Below are positions 48,847-60,900 of a stretch of 64,000 nucleotides of DNA, piece after piece. Every line of letters begins with the position of its first letter. Positions within the stretch are counted from its first letter, which is position 1. The position numbers were made by a program, and so were the translations under genes. This DNA comes from Stercorarius parasiticus (Eukaryota > Chordata > Aves > Charadriiformes > Stercorariidae), in assembly GCA_013396915.1 (NCBI GenBank), contig VWZL01001362.1, positions 874,610-938,609 on the forward strand, in the 5' to 3' direction. The notes below the pieces were generated by a model. It searched no databases. It was not told the origin of the DNA and saw nothing but the letters and a program-made list of their open reading frames with translations.

Positions 48847-51800
48847 AATTCTGTTAGCACTGATGGCAAAAAAAAAAAAAAGGCAAAAAGAAAATCTGTC
48901 TTGACTTTAGTAGGACCTGGGGATTGACCCTGATTTCCCCCCCTTTTTTAAAAATGTTTCTTTTAATGCAGATGTTTCATTTGGAAGTTTGTAGTCAACT
49001 GATAAAATTTGCAGGGAAATGAAACTGCTGCAAACACTGAAGCCAAAATTTTAGCAATGTGCATTGTGTTCAAAGTGCACCTAAAAAGAAATAAAAGTAA
49101 GCTTCAGCTTACTGTCAATGAGAAGTCACTCCTTCAAATACACTTATTTTGTGTGTTTGGTCATAGCCTTTATGGCTGAAAACACGGTTTTAGGGCAAGG
49201 TATGTTTTGTAAGCAGACTTCTATTGGCACAAATAGTTGGGGGTGATCTACATCCCTAGTTGCTGCAGGAAATGAATACGGGAGGGGACTGACATCACTG
49301 GCTGTCCAGCTGTGTGTTCAAATCAGCCCCATCCCGCAGAGGAGCGTTGGTACATGTAGGAAGTCCTTGGCACAAAGGGCCCATCAATTCCTACTCCCGT
49401 TGACTTTCAAACATACATGGTCAAGGTCTTATGACTGTCAGAGCAGATGAAATTTTGATGTAGGAGCTCACAAGATTGGATCAGTTGACCACTGCCTTTC
49501 TGTGTAAGCAGAAGTAATATTCCTCGTTATATTATTTTTCTGAAGAAAAGGTGAATAATTAACCACGTACTTTAATTGCTAACACTTTCAAAAACAGTTT
49601 TTCCTCAATTTTTTCAGGTCTGGTTTTTTTTTTTTTTTTAGCCAGCTTAATTTTCGTCCTCTTCTTTGACTGTATTTGGCTATGAATATGTACTGAGAAC
49701 TTGCTTGTTAACAACATTCAGCTTGTGTTGTTTAGAAATCCAAAAAGTAGAGGTGTCAAAATTGTTAGTTACTTCAGAATTTGAAGCTTTTAATTTTAAG
49801 GCACTTAATTTAAATTAACTGTGTTTGAAGAGTATTTTTTTCCTTGTCTAAATACTCTCTGCTATCACATCCAGATGAAATAGAGAAGTGGAAAACCTTT
49901 CCTATGAACAGATGCTTTTTATTGGCATGCTGTATTTTGGATAGTATTGAAGCGTGTCTGTCATGCATACTTTGAGAAACTGAGGATTTGATTGAACTAG
50001 CCTCTTTCATTCTATGTTTACATCAATTACAGAATGAAAACGTGAATCATGTTAGCATAGTTGGTTAGCATCTACAGATTTTCACGTAGTCAAAAATAGC
50101 TATAACAGAGCCTTGTGTGATTCTGTATGGAAACCAGAGCCATTCACATATGCAGTAATTAATGTTTTCAGAGCAATTAAGTATGTCATTCGCCTCCAGT
50201 ATTTGCTGAAAACAAATAAAACATCAGAATCTGAAAAAGCACAGCAGGATATTTTAGTTGCTACCGAACACTTGCCAAAAGAAAATATGGTTATGGAGAT
50301 ACGAAACTTATTGTTTAACAATCAACTTAGATTTACCTTTGAAAATAGGCATAGAAATTTTCAGGACTTTTTGTTCTCTTTTGAAGGACTGATAAGTATT
50401 TTAAATTTTGTTTAGGCCTTTTCTTCCAAGATTTTGTGACAAGTGTGGCTAACTTCATGTTAGATGACTGACCTCAGTTACATTTGTAGTCTCCCTCATA
50501 CACTTGATCATACTTAGTGTTGAAAATGAGTTATATTTACCTTCCATATTACAAAACCATAAAAGACGAGAAATAGCATGTAATGAATTTGTTTTGTAGT
50601 ATGTGATTATTATGTTTAAGATGTCACAGAATCCAAATTAAATTGCTGAGTGAAGATATTTTTGTAAGGTAACTTTTCTTGAGATGTTAAAGCAGATTGC
50701 GCATCTCTTGCTAAAGCATCCAGCGAGTGTTGCATGGGTTCTCTACCAACTGAGCAGCAAAACTGCCGCTCAGTAATTCCAGTAGAAACTAAAACTAACA
50801 AATCAGGACTCAAATAATCTAGCAGTCTTTCTTGTCTTCAGGTATCTTAAGATACAGCTGTGCTCATCTGCGTACAGAATTTGTCCTTTATGTCATGTTG
50901 AAGTGTCGTGGAACAGTGAAGATGTGAAGGAAAAAACCTCAGTCTGTCATTCTTTTAAGAGTGTGTGATAAGGAAAAAAAAAAAGAATTGAATAAGCCCA
51001 GTTTAATTCCATATGCCACTGACCAGGTCAAGTCGGCATAAATATTGTTTAGCAATCCAAGCTATGTTACAACATTGCTGCAGTTTTGTAGCCTAGATAA
51101 GATTGTACACAGCCATAATTGCCGTGTCTGTAACAGAAGTCCTGCCTTCTATTTTGAAAAATAGATAGCTGCATAATTTTGTACCTAATTAAGGAAACAG
51201 GATGCCTTTTTAACATCCAGATGTTTTGTTACCAGGAAAATCACAAAAACCCCAAGTTTGTGACAACGTGAACATATAGTTGTCCTGTTTAATCTGTATC
51301 TTAAGATTATTTTTTTTTTAATTCATATGATTAAAGGTGTTTTAATATACATTTAAAACAATTTGAGCAGAACTTACTTTTCTAAATGCTCAATACCCAC
51401 ATGAGATATTTTGCTGTGGTTGGTTTTCCAGTTCTAATTAGCTGGGTTTATGTGCTTTGAGTGAAACTAAGCGGAAGAATTTCCGTTTGGTTTATGCTTC
51501 AGGTAACCCTAGAGAAGCGAGAGCATGCTTTGCCTTGTTCTACTTACCATCAGTTTTTAATGTGCATTGTAGCTTGATATTTTGTCTGGTCATCAATATG
51601 CTTACAAGCCTGGTTATTAATGGCATTATGAGTGCTAAACATACCTGATGTTTGTGAAGATAACGTGACTCTCTCGATTTTGAGAATACTTAACATTAGA
51701 AGAGCTTTAAAGGCTGCAGTCACCTTATTAAGGAAGGAGTTCAGGAATGGCCTTTGGTCATTCTCAGCATGCTTCCTTGCATTTAAGAGTGAAAAGAGAG

Positions 51801-51927
51801 ATGATAATGTTGTGCCTGGACTTGTCCATGTAGAGTTTAGGGTACCCTGGGGTTTTTGCATCTAACTGTAAAACAAGCTATAACATGCTTATCCCTGATT
51901 TTCTTGTTTTTCTTTCAACCATTTCAG

Positions 51928-52033
51928 GGCCCTGCAGGAGTCATTAAATCAAAACTTCATGCTGATTGTCACCCATCGAGAAGTCCAGCGGGAGTACAAC
52001 CTCAACTTCTCAGGAAGCAGTACCATTCAGGAG
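51928..52033 (+). CDS. FAF1: FAF1 coding exon 7 (residues 184-219): start of UBL2
   Basis: 106 bases, completing the residue 184 glycine codon and ending in phase 0 before GTGAGT. It encodes ALQESLNQNFMLIVTHREVQ, REYNLNFSGSSTIQE: the approach to and the first strands of UBL2 (about residues 190-265 in the family). It is almost identical to mammalian FAF1. The next exon should begin with the VKRN... continuation; no such sequence was found before 64000, so intron 7 extends beyond the window. Confidence 0.97.
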
Positions 52034-54056
52034 GTGAGTGCTGTTTCACAGCTGAAGAATAAATGTAGCTCATTATAGCTAATGCCAGCTCTGTTAAAGA
52101 GGGTTTACATGGTTTCGATGGATATTCCTTTATTTTGTTAGTCTTTTTTTGGTTTAATCAACTGCATCGTCAAGGTTGCCGTAACTTGATTAACGAACTT
52201 GGCCTAAAAAAAGGTTTTCTATTAAATTATACAGAAAGATGTTTCTTTTTGCATTGTAGTAGCAAAGTATACGGAAAATGTTTATTGAGTTATTCTAGAA
52301 TGATGAGGAAAGGCAGTGATTCAAATGACATTTTATCTTTAAGCCCCTTGAAGCTCCCTCTGTCTTCCTTTCTTTTAACCAGCTCCATCCATCTCCATTT
52401 TGTAGGCATCTCTACCATTACTGATTGCTGTCGTAGTGCTGTAATTCTTACTGCCGTGGAAGCCAAATGGCTTTGTGTATAATGGACGTAACTGCCATTC
52501 TGTAGAATGGCCAGCAAGGGGTGATATTGTAGAGAACTTAATCAGAATTAAGTCCTATAGTAGCAAATATCTCTAATATGACTCTGGACCCTCTGAATTT
52601 AGAACGAGCAGTCCTTGCATATTTCAGAAACTCCTTTCTAAAGCCAAAGGTTGTTGTCTAATGCTCCATGGTACGTCTGATGCCAGATGTTTTGGATGTT
52701 ATTTTCCATATAACCCACTAACTTCTGGAAACATGACAAACAATCTACAAATGTGAATCTTCAGAATTCACATTACAAAATATTAAGATTAAATGTTTGC
52801 TTTTCAAATTAAATGTATGTTTGCTATTGGTCTCACACTTCTCTGTCTTTAGGGTTAAACAGATTGTATTGAAGTTTTTCATGTCACATGCTGACATCAT
52901 AGACAGAATTATTTTAAGTTCTGTAATATTAGCTATAGGAGCAGTCTCTCTTTCAACAATGAAAAATGATCATTAACTGTTTTTATTGTGAATCTTTTCT
53001 TAAGATCTAAATTCTGATCTTTCCCCTGCATGAAAGCCTGCTTTCTACTTTACCTTTTTAAACCAATTATAGTAAGTTTTTGGTTTTTTTTTTTAAATAA
53101 TATAAACAAACAAATATAGTTACATCCGTTTGTTTTTTGAGGGGCCAAGCTCTCACTCTTTACAATTAAAAATAATTTGAATATTTATGGAAATAAATGA
53201 TCAGAATATTTGTTTTTACTTTTAAAATGGTGAGATTTTAAAAGAAAATGCATACATACATATTGTCTGTCTGGTTTTTTATCTATGCTATATCAATTAC
53301 TACTTTGCTAGTGAGTCTTGCCTGGCTTAAAGGAACCAGAAAGCTGTGACAGTGCATGGGAATCTCGGCTGCCTTTACGTGCACTGAAGTTTTCTTGTTT
53401 GTAGGTAATGGCAGGTTACAGTCAACATATTAACACATAAAGTTGACTAAATTTAAAAGTCACTTATGATTTTTCCCTGTTAAACCACCAAAATAAAAAA
53501 AAAACCCTACCACCCAATGATCAGCATGAGCATCGAACCTTTCTTTGCCTTTCTGTTGTGTATCTAAGTATGACATCCAACAGAGTGTTTAAAATTACGA
53601 AGACAATTTCAGAGGCTAAAATGAAAAGAGAACTCTGGACCTTCTTGTGCAGCTGATGCTGAACAGGTGAATATGTCTGTCTGTGCAAAGTCTCGTGGAA
53701 GTCACTGGGGATTTGGCTGAGGTAAAAGGGTTGGTGAACATTTGTCTAATTATTGAAAACAACCACTCTTTTGTATGTTAACTCCCTAACGGCTTTTTAA
53801 TTTAATTTTTTTTTTCTTTTAGCATAAAGTGAGCATCGTAACAAATGATTGATGAATCTAGTTAGTCTGTGTGATTTGGAAGAATTGGTGATACCTTTCG
53901 CTCTCTTCTCTCCCTTGTCTCTCTCCTCTCCAGGGACCATTGGATTTTTTTTTTTTTCTGCATTCTCTTCTTCACACTTTAACAAATTAATAGTTTACTT
54001 TCCTTCTGGTATATTTTTGCAATCGTGAAAAGCTGCATGCGAGTTGCAGTTGCCAA

Positions 54057-54070
54057 CCACAAGAGGGCAG
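54057..54070 (+). promoter_or_regulatory. CTCF-type motif with upstream TGCAGT module
   Basis: CCACAAGAGGGCAG matches the CTCF core at all positions but one. A TGCAGTTGCC word lies immediately upstream (about 54045-54054), resembling the TGCAGT upstream module that accompanies some strong CTCF sites. Motif evidence only. Confidence 0.5.
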
Positions 54071-54596
54071 GAAGGACTATTCAATTATTCCCTAAAAATG
54101 CCGTTCAGTGTTTTCAAATTAGCTTCTGGTGTATTAACAAAAAGGAGTATAATGGCCAAGTTATTGTTTGATTTACAGATAATTGGCATATTGCAGGGAG
54201 GAGACTTAATTTCACCCTTTTAAATTAAACAGGGAGATTTAAAAAGACATAAAATATTCATTAATGTTCAGTGATTATAAAGCAGTGGCATATATTTATT
54301 CTACCTTTATTACTGTTTCGATGGGAAAATACTGCAAATATTTCAGAAATCGACTTGGCCATACTGACAAGTTGAAATGTTTAAGCAGTGTTAATGCAAT
54401 CTACTCACACGTTATATCCTATGCAGAAAGATTCAAAATGACTACATCAATTATTAAAAGAAATATTTAAAATTCTATAAATGTTCTACTGCTTGCCACA
54501 GTTGGGTGCAACTGTCTCTCCAGGGCTAGTTGTTTAGTTTGTTGTTATTATTAGTGCTGTGAATTTTAAGGAATAGATATTTTTTCCAAATGTCTC

Positions 54597-54650
54597 AAAA
54601 AAAATCCCAACACCTCACCCCACCAAAAACCCAACTCCACCACCCTTTCA
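54597..54650. repeat. A/C-rich low-complexity tract
   Basis: Blocks such as AAAAAAAATCCCAACACCTC followed by CACC and CCAACTCCACC: C- and A-rich, G-free over about 50 bases. Confidence 0.75.
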
Positions 54651-54952
54651 AAACTGTAATAAATATTTTGCAATGGATTAAATGCAAAATCCAATGAACT
54701 CTCAGCTATGTTTTACTAAAATACTGTTGCTTCGGTTCTCTGACTTTTTTTTTTTATTGCTTAGAATGCCTGTTTAATAGTAAATGATATATGGACGAAT
54801 TGTTATTTCAAAGAAATCTTGCTGTTTAATGGGGAAACAATCTGGCAGAAAATTCTCTGAGAGAAGCCTGAAGCCGTAGTGCTCATGTCTGCTTTCACAG
54901 TTTCTTGTGTGTTAATTCAATAGTTGGATTTTGGATGGTACTTGAAAATGCC

Positions 54953-54969
54953 TTTTTTTTTTTTTTTTT
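54953..54969. repeat. Poly-T tract (T17)
   Basis: Seventeen consecutive T in intron 7, with no retroelement body recognised beside it. Confidence 0.9.
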
Positions 54970-57900
54970 AACGTGCTTTATCTACATCTTCAACTGTTTA
55001 TGCATTAAGATTTAATTTCTCAGTTTAAAAAATACAAGTTACATTCAATTATATTGAAGCCTGTAGGGAATCGTCAGAAATGAAATAAAAAATTAAACCA
55101 AACCTGTGCAAAATTATGGATATTGGATTTTTATTGTGGGTTGGGCAGGGGAGTTGTTAACTTGGAAAGTTAATGATAACATGTTGGCCTAAATTGCAAA
55201 TTAATCTGTGTCACAGGTTTCTGACATCTGTTTGTTCTTGTAAAATTGCAGTATTAAATTAATTCTGGGCAGATACTGTTCTGGGAAATATCATGATTAC
55301 TTTTTTTCCATGAGATGCATTTTAAAGTGGAAATTAGTAGGTTTTGTGCCAGTTTGGAGACTGTAAATTAATACATTTCATTATATTTCCAATGTATTAT
55401 GTGGTTAAATAAGGACAATTCCAACAAATTGAACTCCTAATAGTTACAAGACTAAAAGGAGTTTTCTGTCTGAATACTTGCTCTTTATCCTGCTAAGGGA
55501 ATTTGTAGATGTTATCTGTAATTGGAGTGAGAGAATTTTTAAATTTTGATTGAGAAACTATGTGCTAAATTACTACAAGGCATTGCCACGCTCAACATAA
55601 TTTGTTTTCTGTCTATTCTTATGAACTTGTTCTCATTTAGAAATGAACACTTGCACTTTTCCTTTTTGCAAGCGGTAGTTATATTATTTGATGGAGATGA
55701 AGGACAGCCCTTTTCAAAGGGGAGAAAATTTAAATGTTTCATGGAAAGCAAGCTTGTGTTCTCATCCTGGAGCAGACAAACTAAATTGTGAAAAACTTTC
55801 TGAATTTGAGTTCTTGTCATGATAGCATGCTTCACACTTTTTGTTGTTTTAGTCAGTGGCACAGGGAAAAAAAATAAATTTAGCAAACTGGATAACTGTT
55901 AAAAACAAGTAGCTTGCATTTGTCCATTTTACCGTTGGTATAGACTTTGAAGCCTTTTTGTGATTCCTGCGTGCAGGATTACAGAAGTATCCAGTGTACA
56001 CAAGCTGGGGCTGCTAAACGGTGGATGAGTTAAATATGCAGAAACCTCAGGCCTCTTGTAGAGTGGCGATTTTTATTTTGTAACTGCTGGAGATTCCGGT
56101 TGAGAATACTAGGCAAAGTATGTACCGGGCACTATAATTCCTAGTAAAACATAAAATCTGTGCAAACAATGCAAAGAAGATGGGTCCCTAAATACTGGCT
56201 GCCTCTGCGTAGCTGCATCTGCTCTTTATTCCCTTCCTTTAGCCAATAACCTAATCGGAGGCTAGCTGCTTAGCATCCCTGTCACCTGTGATAGGTAATA
56301 GATTTGTTCTTTGTTCCCTATAGACTTACTGGCTAAGGTGGAATATGAAAAGCAATGTATCCAATAGCACTCCAGGCAGGAGGAGGAACTATTTGTGCAT
56401 ATAACTGCTTGGGCTGAGATAAACTACAAATTCTGTGTTGACAGACCCTAATGACAGTTTGAAGTCCTTTGTGCTGAATTTTTTTAAAACTTTTTTTGGT
56501 AAGTGGATGAACGTGAAACAAGATACAAACCCACCATTTATAAACATGCAGGCAGAAAACTTATTTAAAAGGCCTAAATAAACATAATATATAAATATAG
56601 TTAAGCAGATGAATTGCCTTCAGCATGCAGAAAAACAATCCAGCTGAAGGTCTTGTACCTTTTTCAGATCTGATTTTTGGTATCTGTACAAAATATTTTC
56701 AAGCCAATTGATGTTGAGTGAGATCATTCACCGTAAAGGTCAGACATTGGCATGGGGACACAAAATGTATATATAAATAATGTTCTTTTTAATGTTGTAG
56801 CTATGTAATTACGATAAAAAACATTTGCCAGAGATCAGAATATGGACATATCCAAATCTGGTACATACATTAACAGTTTCAGAAAGAGTTGTGTTATATT
56901 TTGAGTTCTTTAACTTGCTTTAAAATCATTGAAAACTATTCTTACGCTAATAAAAATCAGTAACTAACACTTTTTGATATTTAATAGGAGGTGCACAAAC
57001 ATTCTGTACTGTTATTCAATTATTTTCTTAGTACCAGAGGAGCCAGTAAAATATGTTTTTGCTATACTGATTGTACTTGAGACATTTTCTTTTTGTGAAA
57101 TTTGAATATTTTGTTTGCTTTTTAAAGAAATCTGTCATGTAAAACTTATATTCAATTTATAGTGAGTCATGACAACAGTATACATAATTTAAACATCTAT
57201 CGCTGTGATGGCCTCAGTGTTCTACAGTGGTAAATGAGTACCAGCTAGCAAGCTAGGTTTTGACTTCTTAAATAAGGAGAGAAAAATCTATTTTTATAAA
57301 GCTGAATCAACTTCTTGATTTGTTTTTGGGTTGGGTTTTTTTTTTGCCTGCCTTTTAAAGAAAACCAGCACATTGCTAAACTAAAACGTATTTGCTGAAA
57401 GAAATCCTTGATAAACTTTCTGTAAATGGTCATGTGTTAGGAATTATATGAGAAAGAAGTTCCTTGGGAAATAAAGAGAAAATACCTTTTATGTACCTGT
57501 TCAAAAGTGATAGCTTTATTAGGCACTTAGAATATCTTAATATTGGACCGTAGAGATCTGTTTTGAAGAGATTGTATTGATAAACGTATAGAACCATTAT
57601 TCCTTTTATGCAACAGAAACAGCAATAAGATAAAGAAAGGGCACTCTTTTACTTCTCTATTAATTATGAAGCTTAATATATTCCTGACAGAATATGTTTC
57701 ATAACCTGTAATTTTGTTTTGGTGGGTTTGGACGTGCATATCATTAAAGAAACGATCTTCAGTTATCAAAAACTAGTAAACATGGACATTTTTATATGCA
57801 AGAAAAGGCAGAGAGTAAATAATTGCACTGGTGACCAATACTGTAATAATCCTGTTTTACAATATGCACTTGACAGGTTGTAATAGTGCTAATTGAAGAG

Positions 57901-60900
57901 ACTAATTCACACTTGCTTCATTCTATTCAAAGGCAAAATCAGCAGCTTGTTTTGCTTTTGACCAGATGGTCCTGATGAACACCTACTGTGCACTTTAAGT
58001 GCTTTACTAGAATTACAAAGGCTGGGGGCTGCGTCCGACTCAAAATGATTTGAGAAGAGAAAAAAACCTCACTGCTCAATGGATTTGGTGCAACTAAATT
58101 AATTCTAGTGGACCCATTACACATTGAGCCCCCTTTTCAAAGTGCTGAGCCTCCTCGTTTGTTCTGTAGCAATGAGAAAGTGAAAGGCAGATTACTGCAA
58201 ACAGAAATAAAAAAAAAAAGTGCTGTGAAAAGGAGAAAAGAGGCCTTGAAGCCTTTTCATATCATTTGGGTTTTTCAAGTGCGTTATTTTTGGGGAGGGT
58301 GGATGTATGAAAAGCCAATTGGAGTTTTTTTTGTTTTAAAGTGCGCTATTTAAGTACTATGAATATAAAAGCAAGAGCAACAGTTGACTGAGTTTACTGT
58401 GGTAAAGCTTTGTGTCCAAGGATGAATCAAATTCATTATAGTCAATGCTTTGTATTTTCATATGAATGTAGGGTTAGTTTCACAAGACTGTGTCTGTTTA
58501 GGATAATTATAATTTAATATTTTCCTTTCATAAAGTTATCACTGTAGATATCTAAAATTTGCTGAAAGCAAGGTTTTTTCCTTGAATAAATTTAGAAGCA
58601 CCCAGAGAGTTTAAAACTCCAAAGGAAGCTGTTTGATTTCCAAGGGAAGGCGAGGCATGTTCCAATAGCGTCAAAGCACAGATTATTATAACTAATTAGA
58701 AGTCACACATCTGTTAGCTTTCGATTTGTCAGCGCTTGTAGTTTTGTGTGTATATTTATATCTCCCTTCTTCCTTTCTCTCATTTTCTGTCTCTATTGCA
58801 CTCCATCTGTAAGCGTAGCTGGATTTGAGAGAAACTCTCAAAGGATAAGGATCAATTTATTTGAATTTGAAAGTAATGAGGAGTCATTGTTATAATTTTG
58901 GTTATAGGTTCGGCTCCGTAAATGCTCAGTCATGTGAGTTGTCCTTATTTTAGAAGTAATCATGTTGAATTGAATGGCTTTGCTCATGTAATTTAAGGAT
59001 GCTAAGGATTTTGGGGATCAAGACCTAATTTAAAACCCTGAATTTTTAAGAAACTGCAATTAAAACCATCGCTTGCTATTCTGATTTTGAATATTTGCTG
59101 TGTTTTACTTTCGGGGTGGAGAATTTTTATGCAAGGCTTCTATCATAATGCTAGCTATTAAAAAGGTGTTAGCATGAAATGACAAGAAAACCTAAGCAGC
59201 TTTATGAACATATTAAACACTATGTCCCTAGTTCCTGGGCTATTTAAAGTGGGAAAGCAGTACTCTGCAGCTAAATAGCATAGCACTGCTGTCTGTATAA
59301 ATTATACTTAGTTGAATCGTAAATGAAAAATTAAATTTATCATTTTTTGCAATTAAAAAAGATTAATTTACAGATTGTAAATTAAAGTGTGCCAGAGCAT
59401 GGTTTAACCTTTCTATCCTATGTTAACTATAATATGATCACTTCTATTATTGCATGATATACACTTATTTTAAAAAAAACAACAATCGTTGAATTGCTGA
59501 CTTGTTTTCAAACAATGAAATTTGTATTTGTGCAAATTATAGTAGGCACAGTGTTCTCTCATGTTTTCTCATCAAACAACCCAATTATACTTATAAATAG
59601 TGAGGTGCTAATGAACTGTTGTTCTGGANTCGCTTGGTGAGAAAATATTTGAAAATATTGTACTTATGTAAATCATGTTGGTGCTATCACTTTTAAATAC
59701 ACAACAGAAGCTAATCTAAAACCCCATCAGTTCATACAGAGCATAACTAGATTCTTGACATTGTAAATTGCTCATTTAATTGGGAACTGATGATTTACTT
59801 TTATTCATTGAGTTAGAAGTTTTTTCACTAAGAGTTTATATTTTGCGTAAAAATTTATTAGTGCATTCGTTTAATAGAAAGAGGAAATTTTTTTGAGAGT
59901 TGAGGTGATGAAGATATTTAATGTAGTAGTTGTGGAGATGCGACACTGAGATGGTCAACAGTATCTTAGCAGCAGTGTAATGATAGTGCTGCACTACATC
60001 GCTTTGTAATTACTATGCAAAGAAAATACTCACTTGCCATTTCAAATGTGACTTTATAATGTTTGTCTCTGGTCCATAACATCTTAGTGAAACCGTGTGC
60101 TGTCACTTTTTAGTGAACCCATTTCTTAGGATTTTTTCAGTTATGTTCCTATCTCTGCGTAAAACATGAACTTGAAAAGTTATGTTTTTGTACCAAGAAT
60201 CATGGGCATAAATTGAAAAGCCTTGCACTCATTTAAAGGATAAAATGGCCTCATAATCACCTTCAAGAAATCCCTGTTACTGTTTTTAAAAAGGGTTATA
60301 GAAGCTCTTGGCAAACATTTGCAATAAGTGGCAAAATTTATGCCTTGCTTTGTGGTAGTTGCGTGACCAGACAGTGGGGTATAGGATTGTTTTAAGGTTT
60401 TTACAGCTGCAGGCAAAAAGCATCTGTTCCTAGAAAAGCCTTCATTGTTTAATTTTGACACTGACTTTTCCATGCTGCTTGTACCAGTCTCTGGATTAGG
60501 TGCCACTAAGATAAAATTTGTTTTAAGTTGCTCCCAAATGCAGCTGTCACTATACATGGTCTTGTAGCTTAGGCAAAGTAGACATAATCAAAACAAGCAT
60601 TTTTGTACAAGGTCATCTTGACAGACTGAAAAAGCTCAGAGCAGGAATTTCGACAATATTGTATCTTGTGAGTAGCTAGGCTATTAGCTTTTGTGTTTGT
60701 TTAATAATTGTTCTGGTGATCACTGACGTGTCTGACTGCCTCAGAAACAATCACAGAAAAGGATTTTTAAACTGCTTTTTCTTTTACATATACTTTGTTA
60801 TATTTACTTTGGTTGAGCAGTTACTGTGGTACTAAATTACATACACTTCGCGTGCGTGTGTATTTCTGTACCTCGACAGGGAAAGGGAGTGATTTACAAA

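Larger units (their letters stand above)
43759..51927 (+). other. FAF1: FAF1 intron 6 (about 8.2 kb)
   Basis: The donor is GTAAGT, and the acceptor at 51927 follows TTTCTTTCAACCATTTCAG. Contents: a CTCF-type motif in a locally CpG-richer patch near 44460-44560, a (TAA)n tract near 44817-44829, the TAATTAA/TTAATTA dyad at 48825-48846, a poly-T at about 49626-49639, and AT-rich sequence. No coding sequence or clear transposon was recognised in 44700-48300 or 49700-51900. Confidence 0.9.

Noticed and set aside
49220..49450. Possible ancient amniote repeat (CACAAAGGGCCCATCAATTC followed by a CTCCCGTTGACTT word)
   Set aside because: The words recall a repeat common in reptile genomes, but the match is short and I could not establish ends or family.
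52511..52524. Additional CTCF-like word CCAGCAAGGGGTGA
   Set aside because: It has a mismatch at an important core position; too weak to list with the other three.
60180..60557. Minus-strand frame of 125 codons in intron 7
   Set aside because: No recognisable family and no supporting signals; consistent with chance.
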